From: Cucumis sativus
Taxonomy: Eukaryota; Streptophyta; Magnoliopsida; Cucurbitales; Cucurbitaceae
Direction of reading: 5' to 3'
Assembly (NCBI RefSeq): GCF_000004075.3
Contig: NC_026657.2
Coordinates: forward strand, 7,192,001-7,256,000
DNA: 64,000 nucleotides
This document shows positions 60,182-64,000 of this stretch, one piece after another (within the stretch, counting starts at the first letter, position 1; every line of letters starts with the position of its first letter). Below the pieces are notes generated by a model that was not told the origin of the DNA, did no database searches, and saw only the letters and a list, made by a program, of their open reading frames with translations. Position numbers and translations under genes: made by a program.

Positions 60182-60841
60182 CTAACAAATGGCACAAGAA
60201 TTTGGATTCTCCTCCATGCTTTGAACATAATAATAAGTTGTGAGATGAGGATTATAAGCTCTATAAGCTCTTACCAGTTCCAAAACGGGATCGTTTGGGT
60301 TCGGAGTTTGATTCTTCTTCTCCCCTCCTTCTCCTCCTTCCTGATCTTTCTTCTTCGTCTCTTCTTCCTTCTTCCCTTCTCCTTCCTCTTTCTTTTTCTC
60401 TTCTTCCTTTTTCCCTTCTCCTTCCTTCTTCTCCTCTTCCTTCTTCGGCTCCACCGCCGGTCCCACGGATATTATTTCCGCCGGCCAGAATTTCCTCAGT
60501 TTACTCACGATCGTGACCGGATCTACCGCTCCAATTACTGTTAGTTTCCTCTCTTTCATATCCATCGCAATCGAGTCTATTCCTGCTCGATTTCACAAGA
60601 AACTCCGTTTGTAACTTTCTTTGTTTATTAAAAAAAAAAAAAACTAAAATTATGCTTTGGTGAAATCTTCAGCGTCTTACCTGCGAGAGTGGAGACTAGC
60701 TTCAAGGCCTTCTTCTTGGCTTTATCGTCGTGCAAATCGAGCTTTAGAACAACCTTCTGTGAGAGAGAAGAAAGGGGAAAATGTCAGGCCAGAGAGGGAA
60801 TTAAAGAGAGGTAAATTATGAAATGGAAAACAAACCTTCAT
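60182..60841 (-). CDS. Heavy-metal-associated isoprenylated plant protein (HIPP)
   Basis: Three minus-strand exons, 60841-60836, 60756-60681 and 60582-60182, give 160 residues. The first coding exon is only six bases (ATG AAG), a split seen in this family. Residues 1-68 form an HMA-type beta-alpha-beta-beta-alpha-beta fold ([20 protein letters not shown], then [17 protein letters not shown]). The metal-binding CxxC is absent: the loop reads [11 protein letters not shown]. The middle (about 70-115) is a lysine/glutamate repeat tract and the end is SCAIC, a CaaX prenylation signal (C157-C160) predicting membrane attachment. HIPPs act in metal handling and in stress and pathogen responses. Without the CxxC, direct metal binding here is doubtful. 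Long open frames on the opposite strand only mirror the K/E tract. Confidence 0.9.
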
Positions 60842-61024
60842 TGCTGAGAATGGGACGTAGGAGATACTGCTTGCACGTTTCCTTATTCCGTTGAGGAGAA
60901 ATGATTAGGGTTTAGTAGAGAAATGGGATAAGCGGGAAAATTGCAGAGGACGACGGAGAAGAAGGAGAAGAAGAAGTGAAGGAATGTAAATTTAGTGAAG
61001 GGAGTTGGAGGTATTATGTACGGT

Positions 61025-61031
61025 TATATAG
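61025..61031 (-). promoter_or_regulatory. TATA box of the HIPP gene
   Basis: CTATATAA on the minus strand lies about 185 bases upstream of the ATG at 60841, in front of an A/G-rich leader on the plus strand. Confidence 0.45.
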
Positions 61032-61857
61032 TGTGTGCAATACATCTTCTTTTTTTCTGTTTTTACTAAACCTACTACCGCCACTCGCGCGTGAAATTCA
61101 CGTACAACTGCCATATAATCGTTTTTTCAAATACCATTAAATCATATACTTGTTAAAATTATATCTTCAACCTTATATAATTTTATAAAACGTAACGTTT
61201 GTATATGTTTAAGATTTTCATTTTTTTCATCTGTGGTTCGAATTTAAGGTTTACTTTTACCACGTAAAAGTTAAAAAGTTTAATTGTAACTACTACCAAA
61301 CTTTATAGATGATTTTTGTAGTTTTTCGGTACATTTTTACAACAATTATTAAATTGTCGATAATGATTTAGACCTATAATTATCTTAGTTAGTTTGTAGG
61401 TATCGAGACCGTTCAGTGTAATAAAAAAAACGATTGGTAACTTACAAGTTTATTTATTTTTATCCTTTTATACTTACAAACTTTAGATATTTGATTTAGT
61501 TAACACCTAACTAAAAGTAGTATATGTTAAAACCACAAAATGGAGGACTATTTCAATTCAAATCTGAAAGTATTCATTGAGTATTGATCTAACCCCTACT
61601 TTTTACAAAGGTATAATTTAGTATATCGAATTAGTTCATTCATTATCTTTTATCTAGATTTACTTATCTAAGTTTAGAATTAAAGTCATTTATGAAAATT
61701 TAGAAATTGAATTGATGAAATTATTAATTGAAAAAGTACATCAAATAACATAACATTTAGAAGAAAAAAACAGCTCGATATGATGATATTAGTGATATTA
61801 GACGTTTACTATCATAATTTTCTTTTACATTTTTTTCCATTTAATTAGATGAAGCTT
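61032..61857. other. Intergenic, A+T-rich
   Basis: Upstream flank of the HIPP gene. No gene, RNA or clear repeat was recognised. Confidence 0.45.
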
Positions 61858-62130
61858 TGTGGAAGTGGGAGTGGACGGGTGGCGCGTGAAACATAGACGT
61901 GGGTGGCTGATGTGGCAAGGGGAGAAACAGTCTTTTCAGTATGTGAGGGGTCCACGTCGCACCGTCACGAAGTACCATCGGGCCGTCCAAAAGGAACAAA
62001 GTTTCCGCTGCAACAGGCTCCACGGTTATCGCCAAACACATACTTGTCATCTGCCCACGTGGCAGTCGTGTACATGGTGAGTCATCGATGGCCACTGCTT
62101 TTGCCGATGTGGTCGATCGCTATATAATGC
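61858..62130 (+). promoter_or_regulatory. ACGT-box-rich island with TATA box, no gene seen
   Basis: This G+C-richer block carries GACGTGG (61896-61902), CCACGTC (61952-61958) and the palindromic G-box CCACGTGG (62055-62062), then a TATATAAT box at 62121-62128 on the plus strand. It looks like a bZIP-responsive plant promoter. No supported exon follows before the window ends. It may drive a non-coding RNA, a gene with a distant first coding exon, or be a relic promoter. Confidence 0.4.
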
Positions 62131-62339
62131 CTAAAAAGAAAACTCTAAAGTTTCGGAATAATACAATTCAATAATTGCAAATTCTATCATTCCTTCTTTC
62201 TTTTAATTTCCCTATCTTTTCACAAATTGTATTCTTAAAATAGTATTCCTAACAATGTTACAATCATTGTGTTTATAAGAAGCCAAAAAATATAACCCAT
62301 TTTGTACATATTTTATACTATTAATATTTCATTTACCTA

Positions 62340-62565
62340 TTTCATCAAACAAAATGGTAAAAAATAGTAAGTTTGAAAAAATATTTACTAATATATAATA
62401 AATTTTCAGATTCTATCGATAATAGATATTGATAGACACTAACACACTTTTATTGATGGCGACATTGATAAACAGTGATAGATGTCTATCAGTTTGTATT
62501 ATTTATAAAATTCAAAATTTTGCTATAGCTTGTAAATATTTTAATTTATTTTGCTAAATCTGGTT
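62340..62565. repeat. Foldback repeat, best-preserved copy
   Basis: The left end (GAAAAAATATTTACTAATAT...AATTTTCAGATTCTATC) and the right end (AAAATTCAAAATTTTGCTAT...TTGTAAATATTTTAATTTA) are imperfect inverted repeats. The middle is rich in GATAGATATTGATAGACACT and GATAGATGTCTATCAG, which can also pair. The element is about 220 bases, non-autonomous and MITE-like. Confidence 0.55.
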
Positions 62566-64000
62566 GAATCAAGTTAGTTTAAGTAGAGTAAACATCGTAT
62601 TGTAGAGGTTTATTATTCTTTAAAATTTTAATTATATCTCTAAATTCTCTATGATATGCCTATGCATAAATCACCAAGATTTGGATGAAATTAACTCAAA
62701 CATACATTTGTTTTGCTAGATCCTAGTGGACGAATTTGTGGCAATTACATGGTAAGAACAAGTGATGTGTAATGGTGGATTAAATTTAGTGATAATAAAA
62801 TATAGAAACATGCACGAATTATTAGAAAAATAGACAAAGTAATCCACACTATGTTTAAAATAAGTGGCAAGGTTATATGTGTTTTGTGATATTTGTAAGA
62901 TTAGAACTATACGTTTAATTTTATAATTTCGAAGCTCGTAGGTTTGTTTACTCTTGAAATTAAAAGTTAAAAGATACATCAAACGAATTCATAACCTTTT
63001 AATTTTAGTTATGATAAGTTGATATTCTTTAAAATATATTTAATATATGTTATAATTGATACTCATAATTATCTCTATATATATTGGATGATATTTGGAG
63101 AAATGGCAAAGTTTGATGTTTATTTTATTGGTATTATTTTGGAGATGAGAGTTAAGAAGTAGTTGGGGGATTAAGTAAGTATATAATGAAGGAAAGTGTC
63201 AGCATAAAGGGGACTATTAAGGATAATGCAGATGTCATCAAAGCTAAAATTTCTAAGTGATGACATTGATATTAATTTTATTTGTGAGATTTGGTATTTA
63301 AACAAATATTACAACCACATCCAATTTATATACGTAATTGTTTTTAATTACGTTAAAATAAGAGTTCTAAGTATTAAGCAAACATATAGTTTAATCAAAG
63401 CGTTGAAAAATATATGATGAGAGTAATCAACGGGCCAAGGCGGCGAGTGCCCCGCTCGTGGGGCACTCGCGATATATATTTTTTCAATGAAAAATAATCA
63501 CACGTGACAAAAGAATTTTTAAAAAAAATTAATGATAACTATTATTTTTTTATATTGTGAATATGACAAGATTAGTGATATTAGACGATAATCATAGGAC
63601 TATCAAACGGTGATTATAGAGTTATCGACTTTTAAATTTGCTACTTTTACAATTTATAAAATGTAGAAACATACTCTATTATCATACATTTTTTTACTAT
63701 TTTTGCAAATTTCAATTTTTTCAATTATAAGAATTAATTCAATATTATTTTATTTAAAAAAATTATCTTCTTAGTTCTCAAAATTTTGAGAAATATGTGT
63801 TTAATTGGTCTTTAGTCTTTTAGTTTTAAAAATGTAAAGTTAGTAAAGAATTGACTTATTTTGTTTTTTTAATACTTAAATTTAAAAAACAGATTTAAAA
63901 TATCTTTCAAATAACTTTATACTTTTATTTTAAATAATCACATGACATTTTAAGTTAGATGAATAACCTCTAACCGACCATATCATTTCTAAAAAAATAT
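62566..64000. other. Intergenic, A+T-rich, right edge
   Basis: No gene is supported. It contains the G+C-rich hairpin at 63443-63470 and a weak foldback-family stretch at about 63550-63730. Confidence 0.45.
63443..63470. repeat. Perfect G+C-rich inverted repeat (11-bp stem)
   Basis: GCGAGTGCCCC (63443-63453) is followed by the six-base loop GCTCGT and GGGGCACTCGC (63460-63470), an exact inverted repeat. It stands alone in sequence that is otherwise strongly A+T-rich. No gene is nearby and its role is unknown. Confidence 0.9.

Noticed and set aside
60221-60544. Long plus-strand frames opposite the HIPP gene
   Set aside because: They arise from the strand opposite the lysine/glutamate-rich tract and are leucine/serine/phenylalanine repeats with no independent support.

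Overview
The window is nuclear DNA from a flowering plant. The genes have many short GT-AG introns, the intergenic DNA is very A+T-rich, and the gene set is plant-specific (WRKY factors, a plant reticulon, an ATL RING-H2 ligase, a LEA14 protein, a heavy-metal-associated isoprenylated protein). The codon style and a dispersed A+T-rich foldback repeat remind me of cucurbits (Cucumis and relatives), but that is an impression and I could not test it.

Ten protein-coding genes can be supported. On the plus strand: a MAKR6-like membrane-associated kinase regulator (697-1409), the minor-spliceosome protein U11/U12-59K (5165-8882), a chloroplast-type proline iminopeptidase-like alpha/beta hydrolase (23114-26864), a group IIc WRKY factor (27698-28395) and LEA14 (30298-30939). 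On the minus strand: a reticulon-like RTNLB protein (12958-14868), ATL67-like RING-H2 ligase (18952-19506), a WRKY22/27-like group IIe factor (34516-35723), exocyst subunit SEC10 with 24 coding exons (46665-55416) and an HIPP protein (60182-60841). They are ordinary, independently transcribed plant genes and form no pathway cluster. The two WRKY genes and LEA14 are stress-related by family, and SEC10 and RTNLB act in the secretory and endomembrane system.

RNA genes are a tRNA-His(GUG) (9303-9374, minus) and, on the minus strand at about 10576-11210, what looks like a small polycistronic snoRNA unit. It has Site II (TGGGCY) boxes, a TATA box, a telo-box leader, a probable C/D-box snoRNA and a well-formed H/ACA snoRNA. 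This unit is the most interesting non-protein feature in the window.

Other notable items are: a 5' fragment of U2 snRNA flanked by an 11-bp direct repeat in a SEC10 intron; a decayed, inverted partial copy of the iminopeptidase gene about 5 kb downstream of it, next to an unrelated gene-like 5' end; two GC-AG introns, in the iminopeptidase and SEC10 genes; several copies of an A+T-rich foldback repeat; a perfect G+C-rich hairpin near the right end; and two G+C-richer, ACGT-box-bearing islands with no visible gene. The long gaps at 15-18.9 kb, 19.7-23 kb, 36-46.6 kb and 57-60 kb are A+T-rich and otherwise appear empty. I saw no LTR retroelement, CRISPR array or bacterial-type system.
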